NCBI RefSeq assembly: GCF_900230215.1
Contig: NZ_LT907982.1
Location: 1,736,001 to 1,800,000, forward strand
From: Jatrophihabitans sp. GAS493
Lineage (GTDB): Bacteria > Actinomycetota > Actinomycetes > Mycobacteriales > Jatrophihabitantaceae
DNA: 64,000 nt
Reading direction: 5' to 3'
A program made the translations under genes and the position numbers. Below are positions 42,372 to 51,114 of the stretch, in pieces. The notes below the pieces were generated by a model. It made no database searches, had not been told where the DNA came from, and worked only from the letters and a program-made list of their open reading frames with translations. Every line of letters begins with the position of its first letter. Position 1 is the first letter of the stretch.

Positions 42372-43526
42372 ATGGCGAATGATTTCCTTCTGATCATCGT
42401 GGTGATCACAGCGTTGGCGTTCGATTTCACCAACGGGTTCCACGACACCGCGAACGCGATGGCGACCTCGATCGCGACCGGTGCGCTCCGACCTAAGGTG
42501 GCGGTCGCAGTCTCGGGCGCGCTGAATCTGGTTGGCGCATTTCTCTCCTTGAGTGTGGCGGCGACCATCGCCAGTGGCCTGGTCAATACGCATCTGGTGA
42601 CCCTGACGGTGGTCTTCGGCGGCTTGGTCGGCGGGATCACGTGGAACCTGGCCACCTGGTTTCTGGGGATTCCGTCGAGCTCGTCACATTCACTGATCGG
42701 AGGGGTCGTCGGCGCGACGATCGCGGCGGCCGGCGGCAGCGCGGTGAAGTGGCAAGGCTTGGTTTCAAAGGTGATCATCCCGGCCGGTCTATCACCGATC
42801 ATCGCCGGGTTGATCGCGACCACCGGCACCTACTTGATCTACCGGATCAGTCGCGGCGTGCCACCGAAGGCCCGGTCGCACGGCTTCCGCCTCGGTCAGA
42901 TCGGATCCGCGTCGATGGTGTCGCTGGCTCATGGAACCAATGACGCGCAGAAGACGATGGGGATCATCACGCTGGCCTTGATCGTCAACGGCAACCTTCC
43001 TTCAGACGCCCAGGCCCCCTTCTGGGTTGTCCTGTCTTGCGCCTTGGCGATCAGCCTGGGGACCTATATCGGTGGATGGCGGGTCATCCGCACGATGGGG
43101 AAAGGCCTGGTGGAGATCGACTCACCACAGGGGATGGCGGCGGAGTCGGCTTCGGCGGTGACGATCCTGCTCTCCAGCAGCTTCGGCTATTCGTTGTCGA
43201 CCACCCATGTGGCGACCGGCTCAATTCTTGGCACCGGACTCGGGCGGCGGGGGGCCCAGGTCAGATGGGGAGTGGCCGGTCGGATGGCGATGGCCTGGCT
43301 GGTAACGCTGCCGGCTTCGGGTCTGGTCGGCGCGGCGTCCTACTTCGTCGCCGACCGCCTTGGCACCCCGGCCGGAGTGCTGGTGATGTCGGCGGTGTTG
43401 GTGGCCTTCGCCGCTGTGTTGTACGCGCGGTCGCGCCGAACGTCGGTGCATCCGGGCAACGTCAACGACGAGTGGGCGGGCTCAGGCGGTTCGGCCCGAC
43501 CTGTTCCCGTTGCGGCCACGAGCTAG
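42372..43526 (+). CDS. inorganic phosphate transporter, PiT family
   Basis: 384 residues, polytopic. The duplicated PiT signatures are FDFTNGFHDTANAMATSIATGAL near the N-terminus and AHGTNDAQKTMGI in the second half, with GIPSSSSHSLIGG between them and a matching S-T-T-H-V later. It should take up phosphate as metal complexes with protons. The small membrane protein gene follows 11 bases later and a DUF3349 gene after that, likely one operon. Confidence 0.92.
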   Translation: MANDFLLIIVVITALAFDFTNGFHDTANAMATSIATGALRPKVAVAVSGALNLVGAFLSLSVAATIASGLVNTHLVTLTVVFGGLVGGITWNLATWFLGIPSSSSHSLIGGVVGATIAAAGGSAVKWQGLVSKVIIPAGLSPIIAGLIATTGTYLIYRISRGVPPKARSHGFRLGQIGSASMVSLAHGTNDAQKTMGIITLALIVNGNLPSDAQAPFWVVLSCALAISLGTYIGGWRVIRTMGKGLVEIDSPQGMAAESASAVTILLSSSFGYSLSTTHVATGSILGTGLGRRGAQVRWGVAGRMAMAWLVTLPASGLVGAASYFVADRLGTPAGVLVMSAVLVAFAAVLYARSRRTSVHPGNVNDEWAGSGGSARPVPVAATS

Positions 43527-43537
43527 GAGGAATCATC

Positions 43538-43789
43538 ATGAATCAGTGGATAAACCTGCACGCGCTGTGGCAGATTCTCATCCTCGGGATGATCTGCGGC
43601 GCCGGGCTGCCGGCCCTCTTCGCGCTCGGGTTGCGGGCGCTGAGCGCGACTGGGGGACATGCGGACGATTCGCGAACCGACCGCATAGTCGGCGGCAGCG
43701 CCGTCGGCATCGCAACGGCCGTGGTGTGTTTCGCGGTCGTCATCGTCGCGATCGGGTGGGGCCTGTACCTCATTGTGTCCAGTAGTTGA
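43538..43789 (+). CDS. small membrane protein linked to phosphate transporter
   Basis: 83 residues with two hydrophobic helices (about 10-30 and 58-80) around a polar loop. AGGAGG stands seven bases before the ATG at 43538. Small proteins of this kind commonly follow pit genes in actinobacteria; a role as accessory subunit is inference. The frame is open far upstream but inside the transporter gene. Confidence 0.75.
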   Translation: MNQWINLHALWQILILGMICGAGLPALFALGLRALSATGGHADDSRTDRIVGGSAVGIATAVVCFAVVIVAIGWGLYLIVSSS

Positions 43790-43818
43790 CCGACCAGACC
43801 GATAGGAGGAGACCAGGC

Positions 43819-44190
43819 ATGGCTGTGCCGACGTTCGTGGAGTCGATCGTGATGTTTCTTCGCGCCGGATACCCGGACGGGGTTCCCGAGCACGACTACA
43901 TTCCACTCTTTGCGTTGCTGGCCCGACAACTCACGAATGACGAGGTGAGCGAGGTCGCCGGTGTCCTCTCCGATGACCTGCTGCGTACTGGGCAGCCAAC
44001 CTCCGTCGGCGCGATCGGCCGGGCAATCGCTGACCTGACCCGGGAGAAGCCGCTGGAGGCCGACATCGCAAGGGTGAGTGCCCACCTCGCCGCGGGTGGA
44101 TGGCCGCTGGCGCCCGCGCACAGCCCTCATACCGGCCTCGACTCCGGTGCCTCAACCGACGGAACCGACGGAACGGGCGGAACGAGCTGA
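43819..44190 (+). CDS. DUF3349 protein
   Basis: 123 residues. FLRAGYPDGVPEHDYIPLFALLARQLTNDEV is the DUF3349 signature of actinobacteria (small helical protein, function unknown). GGAGGAG seven bases before the ATG at 43819 decides the start over the upstream frame at 43786. The C-terminus is a low-complexity Ser/Thr/Asp/Gly tail (TDGTDGTGGT) encoded by 9-bp repeats. Probably co-transcribed with the phosphate transporter. Confidence 0.83.
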   Translation: MAVPTFVESIVMFLRAGYPDGVPEHDYIPLFALLARQLTNDEVSEVAGVLSDDLLRTGQPTSVGAIGRAIADLTREKPLEADIARVSAHLAAGGWPLAPAHSPHTGLDSGASTDGTDGTGGTS

Positions 44191-44219
44191 ACGGGCTGAA
44201 TGGGCTGAATGGGCTGAAC
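44184..44219. repeat. 9-bp tandem repeat at the end of the DUF3349 gene
   Basis: Four units of GRGCTGAAY run through the stop codon into the spacer; related GACGGAACN units precede them in the coding tail. A simple-sequence tract, probably slippage-prone. Confidence 0.85.
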
Positions 44220-44232
44220 GGACGCCCACGGG

Positions 44233-44643
44233 CTAAGGCAGGTCGCTGATGCGGGGGCCTGCGTGTCCGGCTAGGCATCGCCACTTGCCGGACTCTCGAA
44301 CCCATGTCTGAGTCACCGGCATCCGGTAGACCTCATCGGCCGGCGGAGCAGCCGCTTCCTGGGCGACGACGTCGCGGACGATGCACCGCAGGACGGCCGT
44401 GTCGGCGACTACCTGTACCGATGGATGCTCCAGTTCCTGGCGGTGCCAGCGCAGATCCCCGCCGATATTTGCCGCCAGGTACTCGTCCCGGTTGAACCGG
44501 TCGCCGCGGTGCGAGGTCCAGACGAAGCGTTCGTGCGTTAGCCGGCGGAGAGCGGTCGCGTCGCCGGCCACCAGCGCGTCGGCCCGCGCCCGGGCCGCCG
44601 AGACAACATCCGTCTCAGCGCTTGGTAGGCCCGGTGCCGACAT
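44233..44643 (-). CDS. SnoaL/DUF4440-like protein (NTF2 fold)
   Basis: 136 residues. The layout is a helical start (ARARADALVAGDATALRRLTHERFVWTSHRGD), then N-R-D-E-Y, alternating strands and W-V-R-E-S-G-K-W-R-C-L-A-G-H, typical of DUF4440 proteins of the NTF2 superfamily. The frame is open to 44796, but the ATG at 44643 starts the family text. Small enzyme or binding protein; no substrate evident. Confidence 0.8.
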   Translation of the reverse strand: MSAPGLPSAETDVVSAARARADALVAGDATALRRLTHERFVWTSHRGDRFNRDEYLAANIGGDLRWHRQELEHPSVQVVADTAVLRCIVRDVVAQEAAAPPADEVYRMPVTQTWVRESGKWRCLAGHAGPRISDLP

Positions 44644-44963
44644 GGACACCACCCTGCCAGGAAGCTGGCAACGTGAGAAGCCGACCGCGCAACCGAGCAA
44701 ACCCACGGCGTGTCGAGGGTTGCCTAAATTAGTTGCCCAAGAAACAATCGCTCTGCAGTGTCCTGGGGCATTGTCATAGGGCCACCTGCCCGTCACTTCA
44801 TTCTCGTCCTACGGGGGAGGCAGCTGCCGGCGATCGGGGGATCGTCGCGGCTAGCAGTGATGGCCAGGGGCACTGGTTGCGGCGGCGCGGTTCCGACCTT
44901 CACCGGTCGGGGCCGCGTTCTGCTCTGGCCCGCGGTGTCGTTGATCGGTGAGATGCTGGGCTT
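44644..44963. other. divergent intergenic region, no gene seen
   Basis: About 320 bases between the DUF4440 gene (minus) and the DUF6328 gene (plus). It contains an AT-richer patch near 44720-44745 with a direct repeat GTTGCC-N7-GTTGCC. No operator or small gene is convincing. Confidence 0.45.
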
Positions 44964-45500
44964 GTGTCAGATGAAGACAACGCAGCCGACAATCCAGCAG
45001 GCCCTGGGGTCGGCGCAGCCGACGCGGCATGGAACGAACAGGCGCGGGGCGAGACGCCGCTGGAGCGTCTGGATCGAAACTGGACTGATCTGTTGCAAGA
45101 ACTACGGGTCGTGCAGACCGGCGTCCAGTTCTTGACCGGATTCCTGCTGACCCTGCCCTTCCAAGCGCGTTTCGCGTCCCTCACCACCGCCCAGCAGAAT
45201 CTCTACCTCGCGACGGTCGCGGTGTCGGTCGCCGCCACCGGCTTTCTCATCGCCCCGGTGAGCCTGCACCGGGTGCTGTTTCGCCGCCACGAGAGACGAG
45301 TGACGGTCGCGGTAGCGCATCGGCTGGCTCTGATCGGCGTCACCCTGCTCGGGCTGGCGATCGTCGGTGTCGTGTGGCTCATCTTCGATGTCGTGCGGGG
45401 GAGGGCCTATGGTCTCGCCTTCGGCGCCGGGACGGCCGTAGTGCTGCTTCTGCTCTGGGTCGCGCTGCCCTGGTCACTACGGACCCGCGCCGAGCGCTGA
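44964..45500 (+). CDS. DUF6328 membrane protein
   Basis: 178 residues. A polar start is followed by ERLDRNWTDLLQELRVVQTGVQFLTGFLLTLPFQARF and four hydrophobic segments, the pattern of DUF6328. GTG start at 44964. Function unknown; members are small inner-membrane proteins of actinobacteria. No clear operon partner. Confidence 0.78.
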   Translation: MSDEDNAADNPAGPGVGAADAAWNEQARGETPLERLDRNWTDLLQELRVVQTGVQFLTGFLLTLPFQARFASLTTAQQNLYLATVAVSVAATGFLIAPVSLHRVLFRRHERRVTVAVAHRLALIGVTLLGLAIVGVVWLIFDVVRGRAYGLAFGAGTAVVLLLLWVALPWSLRTRAER

Positions 45501-45621
45501 CCGACCGAACGCTCTCGAAGTTCGTCGCCCGCCGGCCAATGGATGCATCGTTTGCATCTGAGCGCTAACGGGTACGAGAAGAGACGTCCGCAGTGCTTCT
45601 GGGAGGTCCGGTGCCGCCGAA

Positions 45622-46542
45622 ATGACTGATGGGTCCGTCGGTGGCTCCGTCGGTGGCTTGTTCGGTGGCTTCTTCGATGGGTTCGACGTGCGCTGGGTTG
45701 ACGTCGCCGACGGGGTTCGGTTGCGGGTCCGGGTTGGCGGTCAGGGGCCGGCAGTCGTTCTGCTCCATGGTCATCCCCGCACGCACACCACCTGGCACCG
45801 GGTGGCCGGTAAGCTGGTCGCCGCCGGGTTCAGCGTTGTCTGTCCGGATCTGCGCGGCTACGGTCGCTCGTCGGCGCCCCCTCCCCAGGAGGATCATGCC
45901 CAGGCGTCGAAGCGGGCGATGGCGGCGGATGTCGTTCGTTTGATGGACATTCTGGGGCATGAACGCTTCGCCGTCGTCGGCCATGACCGCGGCAGCTACG
46001 TCGCGCAGCGAACTGCGATGGACTACCCGCAGCGGGCCACGCATCTCGCCGCTCTCGACTCCGTACCGCTCGGTGAGGCGTTGGCCCGGGCCGACGCCCG
46101 CTTCGCCTCGCTGTGGTGGCACTGGTTCTTCTTCGCTCAACCCGAGAAGCCGGAGCGAGCGATCGGCGCTGACCCCGAATCGTGGTACGGCTGCGGCCCG
46201 GCCAAGCAGGCGCTGATGGGGCCGGAGAACTACGCGGACTTTCTGGCCGCGATTCACACTCCGGCCGTCGTGCGGGCGATGCTCGAGGACTACCGCGCCG
46301 GCCTCGGCGTTGATCGAGCGGCCGATGACGACGACCGAGCCGCCGGGCGACGCGTCCAGTGTCCGACGCTGGTCCTCTGGTCGACCCGCGATGACATGGA
46401 GCTGCTCTACGGCGACGTGCTGGAGGTTTGGCGACCCTGGACCACCGAACTCTTCGGCGCGCCGGTGGAGAGCGGTCATCACATGGCGGAGGAGGCACCG
46501 GACGCACTGGCCGCGCTCATCGTCACGCACCTGCGGCGATGA
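45622..46542 (+). CDS. alpha/beta hydrolase, haloacetate-dehalogenase/epoxide-hydrolase-like
   Basis: 306 residues. Oxyanion motif LLHGHPRTHTTW, nucleophile Asp122 in GHDRGSY, and a C-terminal His in ESGHHMAEE. An Arg follows the nucleophile and HWFFFAQP matches the halide-binding His-Trp region of fluoroacetate dehalogenases, but the second carboxylate-binding Arg (two after Gly) is Tyr here, so the substrate may differ. The N-terminus has a Gly-rich repeat (GSVGGSVGGLFGG). The zinc dehydrogenase gene follows 84 bases later. Confidence 0.85.
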   Translation: MTDGSVGGSVGGLFGGFFDGFDVRWVDVADGVRLRVRVGGQGPAVVLLHGHPRTHTTWHRVAGKLVAAGFSVVCPDLRGYGRSSAPPPQEDHAQASKRAMAADVVRLMDILGHERFAVVGHDRGSYVAQRTAMDYPQRATHLAALDSVPLGEALARADARFASLWWHWFFFAQPEKPERAIGADPESWYGCGPAKQALMGPENYADFLAAIHTPAVVRAMLEDYRAGLGVDRAADDDDRAAGRRVQCPTLVLWSTRDDMELLYGDVLEVWRPWTTELFGAPVESGHHMAEEAPDALAALIVTHLRR

Positions 46543-46626
46543 GACGCCTGCGGCGAGTTTCGGCGACGGTTACGCAATGCCGCCGATGGGCACCCTGAGC
46601 TCACCCCCCGATCGAAGGAGCTCCAC

Positions 46627-47808
46627 ATGAAGGCTGTGACTTGGCAGGGTAAGCGTGATGTCCGCGTGGAAGAGGTAGCTGATCCGACGATCCAGGAACC
46701 GACTGATGCGATCATCCGGATCACGAGCACCAATATCTGTGGCTCGGACCTGCATCTGTATGAGACGCTCGGCGCGTTCATGGATGCCGGTGACGTGATG
46801 GGTCACGAGCCGATGGGCGTCGTCGAGGAGGTCGGCTCGCAGGTGGGTGACCTGTCGATCGGTGATCGAGTGGTGATTCCGTTTCAGATTTCGTGTGGTC
46901 ACTGCTTCATGTGCGATCAGACGCTGTACACGCAGTGCGAGACGACGCAGGTGCGTGATCAGGGGATGGGGGCCGCGCTGTTCGGGTTCTCCAAGTTATA
47001 CGGCCAGATACCGGGCGGGCAGGCGGAGTTTCTGCGCGTTCCGCAGGCCCAGTTCACGCACATCAAGGTCCCGGAGGGCCCGGCCGATGAGCGGTTCGTC
47101 TACCTCTCGGACGTGCTGCCGACGGCATTCCAGTCGGTTCGTTACGCCGACATTCCGGACGGGGGCTCGGTGACGGTTTTCGGCTTGGGTCCGATTGGTG
47201 ACATGGCGACCCGGATCGCACAGCAGGAAGGCAAGCGGGTACTAGCGGTTGACCTGGTCCCGGAGCGGCTCGAGCGGGCCCGAGCTCGTGGCATTGAGGT
47301 CTTCGACGTCACCGAACACGGGAAGGATCTGGGTGATGCCGTCCGCGAGGTGACTGACGGGCGGGGCACCGACTCGGTGATCGACGCGGTCGGTATGGAG
47401 GCCCACGGCTCGCCGGTTGCCCGGGCCATGCTGCAGGCGACGTCGATGCTTCCCGATGCGATCGCCGCGCCGCTGGCGAAGGTGGCCGGGGTGGATCAGC
47501 TCACTGCGTTGCACTCGGCGATTGATGTCGTGCGCCGCGGCGGCACGGTGTCGCTGATCGGCGTCTACGCCGGCAACGCCGACCCGATGCCGATAGCCAC
47601 CATGTTCGACAAGCAGATTCAGTTCCGGATGGGCCAGGCCAACGTCAAGAAGTGGGTTCCGGACATCCTGCCGCTGCTCACCGATGACGACCCACTCGGC
47701 GTGGAGGAGTTCGCGACCCACCGCCTCCCACTGGCCGACGCCGCCCATGCCTACGAGATCTTCCAGAAGAAGCAGGACGGCGCCATCAAGATCGTCCTGC
47801 AGCCATAG
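46627..47808 (+). CDS. zinc-dependent alcohol dehydrogenase, formaldehyde-dehydrogenase-like
   Basis: 393 residues, the long MDR form close to glutathione-independent formaldehyde dehydrogenase. Catalytic zinc ligands in NICGSDLH and GHEPMG, structural zinc CGHCFMC-x7-C, and NAD loop GLGPIGDMA. GGAGC lies six bases upstream of the ATG. The YihY gene starts 19 bases after its stop on the same strand. Exact alcohol or aldehyde unknown. Confidence 0.88.
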   Translation: MKAVTWQGKRDVRVEEVADPTIQEPTDAIIRITSTNICGSDLHLYETLGAFMDAGDVMGHEPMGVVEEVGSQVGDLSIGDRVVIPFQISCGHCFMCDQTLYTQCETTQVRDQGMGAALFGFSKLYGQIPGGQAEFLRVPQAQFTHIKVPEGPADERFVYLSDVLPTAFQSVRYADIPDGGSVTVFGLGPIGDMATRIAQQEGKRVLAVDLVPERLERARARGIEVFDVTEHGKDLGDAVREVTDGRGTDSVIDAVGMEAHGSPVARAMLQATSMLPDAIAAPLAKVAGVDQLTALHSAIDVVRRGGTVSLIGVYAGNADPMPIATMFDKQIQFRMGQANVKKWVPDILPLLTDDDPLGVEEFATHRLPLADAAHAYEIFQKKQDGAIKIVLQP

Positions 47809-47827
47809 CCGACTCGAGAAAGCTGAT

Positions 47828-48835
47828 ATGGCCACCACTCACCGCGCCGTCGAAGAACCGCGCACGCCGACCGACATCCCCCGGGCCGGCTGGCGCGCGA
47901 TCCTGAAACGCTCGCTTCAACAATTCACCCACGACGACATCACCGATCGAGCCGCCGCGCTCACCTACTACGGCGTGCTCGCGCTCTTCCCCGCCGTGCT
48001 GGTCCTGGTCTCGCTGCTGGGACTGGTTGGCAGCAGCACGACCGACAAGGTCCTCGCCAACGTCGACCAGTTGGCTCCGGGCGAGGTGCGGTCGTTCGTC
48101 AACGGCGTCGTCGAACAGACGCAGGGCCGGGCCGCAAGTGCCGGTGTAGCCGCCATCATCGGGATTCTGCTCGCCATCTGGTCAGCCTCCAGCTACGTGG
48201 CTGCGTTCATGCGGGCCATCAACACCATCTATGGAGTCGACGAAGGTCGTCCCATTTGGAAGACCACACCGGTGCGTCTCGGCGTCACCCTCGCGATCAT
48301 GTTCCTGCTGGTGGCCAGTGCCCTCATTGTCGTGCTCACCGGGCCGATCGCGACCCAGGTCGGGCACAGTCTCGGGATCGGCGACACGGCCGTGCTGCTC
48401 TGGGACGTGCTGAAGTGGCCGGTGCTGCTGCTGTTCGTCAGCGGGATGTTCTCACTTCTGTACTGGGCCTGCCCCAATGTCAAGCAGCCCGGCGTCCGAT
48501 GGATCACGCCCGGCGGCGTCCTTGCCGTTGTCATCTGGCTCATCGCATCGGCCGGATTCGCGGTGTACGTCTCGCTCGCCGGTTCCTACAACAAGACCTA
48601 CGGGTCGCTGGCCACCGTCATCATCTTTCTGGTCTGGCTCTGGATCACGAACATTGCCATCCTCCTCGGCGCCGAGTTCAACGCCGAGACCGAACACCAA
48701 CGCGCGATTCAGGACGGTCTGCCCGAAGACGTCGAGCCATTCGTTGCCGTTCGCGACACTCGCAAGCTGGATGCCGACGAGCTGCAGCGGGTTGCTGAGG
48801 CGGAGCGGGTGCAGTCGCTCACTGACCGGTCGTGA
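47828..48835 (+). CDS. YihY/BrkB-family membrane protein
   Basis: 335 residues with six hydrophobic segments. DDITDRAAALTYYGVLALFPAVLVLVSLLGL and YKTYGSLATVIIFLVWLWITNIAILLGAEFNAE are signatures of the YihY/BrkB family (once called ribonuclease BN). The family is of uncertain function. The tail overlaps the convergent SRPBCC gene by 17 bases. Confidence 0.9.
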   Translation: MATTHRAVEEPRTPTDIPRAGWRAILKRSLQQFTHDDITDRAAALTYYGVLALFPAVLVLVSLLGLVGSSTTDKVLANVDQLAPGEVRSFVNGVVEQTQGRAASAGVAAIIGILLAIWSASSYVAAFMRAINTIYGVDEGRPIWKTTPVRLGVTLAIMFLLVASALIVVLTGPIATQVGHSLGIGDTAVLLWDVLKWPVLLLFVSGMFSLLYWACPNVKQPGVRWITPGGVLAVVIWLIASAGFAVYVSLAGSYNKTYGSLATVIIFLVWLWITNIAILLGAEFNAETEHQRAIQDGLPEDVEPFVAVRDTRKLDADELQRVAEAERVQSLTDRS

Positions 48836-49292
48836 GGTGGCGGTGCTCGACCCGATCCTTCAGCCTGCGCAGCGACTCGACGTTGCGAGCGCGAAGTCCC
48901 CAGCGAAATCCAGGGTTGTCCAACCACTTGCCCGGGCCGCCGGTCGGCGCCTCACCTAGCGTGACCCGGGTCCGGTCGGGACTCTCGGCCTCGACGACGA
49001 TATCGACCGTGGCCTCGCCCAGGGGCCAGCCACGGGCGCGCAGCACCAGCCGCATGTTCGGGACGCACTCGAGGGACTCGGTGTCGTCGGTGAGCACGAC
49101 CGGCCACGATCCGATCTTGTGGTGAATCTTGTTTCCTCGCGCGGGCCAACCGGGGTCGACGTCGCGAATGTGAGTTGCTCCGACGACCCAACCGGCGTAG
49201 GCCCAACCGTCGCTGAGTTCAGCGAAGACTCGCTCTGCGGTTGCATTGACCGTCACGCTCACTTCGGTCATACCAGGCCCGGTTCTGCTCAT
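48819..49292 (-). CDS. SRPBCC-family protein
   Basis: 157 residues of the START/Bet v 1-like fold (VSVTVNATAERVFAELSDGWAYAGWVVGATHIRDVDPGWP...), a ligand-binding cavity protein. The ATG at 49292 has AGGAAGG upstream; the frame is open to 49466 but that portion is Arg/Ala-rich. Tail-to-tail overlap with the YihY gene. Role unknown. Confidence 0.82.
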   Translation of the reverse strand: MSRTGPGMTEVSVTVNATAERVFAELSDGWAYAGWVVGATHIRDVDPGWPARGNKIHHKIGSWPVVLTDDTESLECVPNMRLVLRARGWPLGEATVDIVVEAESPDRTRVTLGEAPTGGPGKWLDNPGFRWGLRARNVESLRRLKDRVEHRHLTTGQ

Positions 49293-49444
49293 CTCTGCCT
49301 TCCTAGGCGACGGTCGGGCAGTTCGCCGGCTGGCGGCGAGCCGATTTCCGCGGTCGGCCCGGTTGTACCCGGCGGATGCGCGATCGAAACCCGCCCGCGC
49401 CGACCGGTCAACTTCGACGGCGGCAACTAGCAACTTGCCGAGCG

Positions 49445-51025
49445 TCACGACCTCCGAGGCTCCCACCCCTGGGCGACGACGGCGGTCGGGGGCGCCATCG
49501 GGGCGGGCTGCTGGAGTTCGGGACTGCGATACGCGCTGACGACCGTGATGTCGTCGCGGTGCCGGTGGCTCCCGGTATGTGACTCCAACAGCGCCAGCAC
49601 GACGTCGACGACCTGCGGGGCTGACGTCGTTCCACGAACTGCCTGCACCAACGCGGCCTCACTGAGCGTGACGTCGTGCTGGTCGGGGGATTCGATGAGG
49701 CCGTCGCTATAAGCGAGCAGCGAATCTCCCGGGCCGAAAGCGATGGTGCGTCGGGTAGTGCCGGAGGTGACCGGGTTGATCAGCGGCCCGGTCGGGTCGA
49801 GTTGATGAACCTGGCCGTCTGCCGTGAGCAGCAGCGGTGGGGGGTGCCCCGCGTTGGCCCAGTGCAGCTGATTGGCGGTGGGGTCGAACTCGATGATGAC
49901 GGCAGTGGCGAACATGGCCGGCTGCGCGGTGAAGACGTCGCGGGCCGGGCGGTCGAGGAGTTCGGCCGAGTTCTGCCCGGTGCGGACACCCGCGCGCAGC
50001 ACCGCCTTGAGAGCGACGGCCAGGAGGGCCGCGGCGGGGCCGTGACCGGACACGTCGGCGAGCAGCAGGGTGACGCGCCCGTCGGGATGGCGAATGGTGT
50101 CCCACCAGTCGCCGGCGATCTCGCCCTCAGCGGGCACCATCTCTCCGGCGATCTGAAGCCCCCGCTCGCTGGTCGGCACCGGGGAGGGTTGCAGAGCCTG
50201 GCGCAGTTCCACCACCACCGGCGCTTGCTGGACCAGCCCTTCGGTGGCCCGTTGGGCGTTGTCAATCTGCGCGACGAGGTGGGCGCGCATGGCCTCCGCG
50301 TCACGTCCCAGTTCACGGATCTCGGTCGGGCCGCTGGCCGTGATCACGCTGTGCACGGCACCATCGCTGACCAGGTGGAGCCGGGCCCCCAGCGCGGCCA
50401 GTGGGGTGATGATGCCGCGAAAAGCGCCGACACTGAGCACCAGGACGGCGAGTACCGCCAACGCCCCGGCCGCGAAGAGGGTCATGGCCAGGGCCGCCGT
50501 CGCGTTGGCCTCGGTGCGCTGCTCGCTGCTGCGGGCCGCGTCCACGCTCGCCTGCAGATGTTCAAGCCGCATTCGCAGCGCGTCGAAGGCCGCCTTTCCG
50601 GCGCCGGCGGCGACCAGGCGATCTGCTCGTGCGTCATCGCCGTCGCGGCGGGCGTCCAACTCGGGTGCGCTGGCCGCCGCCCAGTCCCCGCCGGCCGCCC
50701 GGACCGCATCGAGTTCCGCGATGGCTGAGCCGACCAGTAGCTTGGCCAGCTTGGCCGTATCGGTGCGGGCCGCGGCCAAACCGTCGGTGTAGGGCTGCAG
50801 GAACGTCGGGTCGCCGGTGATGAGGTAGCCCCGCTCGCCGGTCTCTTGGTTGACGTAATCGCCGAGCAATTGCCGGCTCACCAGCGCCGCCGGGTCCCAG
50901 ACTGTCTGCAACCGCTGCTGCGAGCGATGCACAGCGACGGCCTGAACCGCGACCAGGACGCCCGCGAGGGCGAAGAGGGCCACAACGGCGGTCAGCACCG
51001 ACACGACCAGCCGTTTCACAGACAT
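49445..51025 (-). CDS. membrane PP2C/SpoIIE-type phosphatase with CHASE3-like sensor
   Basis: 526 residues. Membrane helix (about 8-30), extracytoplasmic CHASE3-like helices (QETGERGYLITGDPTFLQPY), second helix near 185-210, HAMP-like linker, then a SpoIIE/PP2C domain (GEIAGDWWD, LLLADVSGHGPAAAL, YSDGLIE, DDITVV). It should dephosphorylate an anti-sigma-factor antagonist in response to an outside signal. No anti-sigma partners are adjacent. The ATG at 51025 gives a good membrane start. Confidence 0.88.
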   Translation of the reverse strand: MSVKRLVVSVLTAVVALFALAGVLVAVQAVAVHRSQQRLQTVWDPAALVSRQLLGDYVNQETGERGYLITGDPTFLQPYTDGLAAARTDTAKLAKLLVGSAIAELDAVRAAGGDWAAASAPELDARRDGDDARADRLVAAGAGKAAFDALRMRLEHLQASVDAARSSEQRTEANATAALAMTLFAAGALAVLAVLVLSVGAFRGIITPLAALGARLHLVSDGAVHSVITASGPTEIRELGRDAEAMRAHLVAQIDNAQRATEGLVQQAPVVVELRQALQPSPVPTSERGLQIAGEMVPAEGEIAGDWWDTIRHPDGRVTLLLADVSGHGPAAALLAVALKAVLRAGVRTGQNSAELLDRPARDVFTAQPAMFATAVIIEFDPTANQLHWANAGHPPPLLLTADGQVHQLDPTGPLINPVTSGTTRRTIAFGPGDSLLAYSDGLIESPDQHDVTLSEAALVQAVRGTTSAPQVVDVVLALLESHTGSHRHRDDITVVSAYRSPELQQPAPMAPPTAVVAQGWEPRRS

Positions 51026-51114
51026 CAGGTGACTTTATTCGACTCAGCCCGCGCGTGCCGCGTTCAAACGGTGCGGCCACCCGGCCTGCCTCAATTCGTG
51101 GTCGCCCGACCGGC

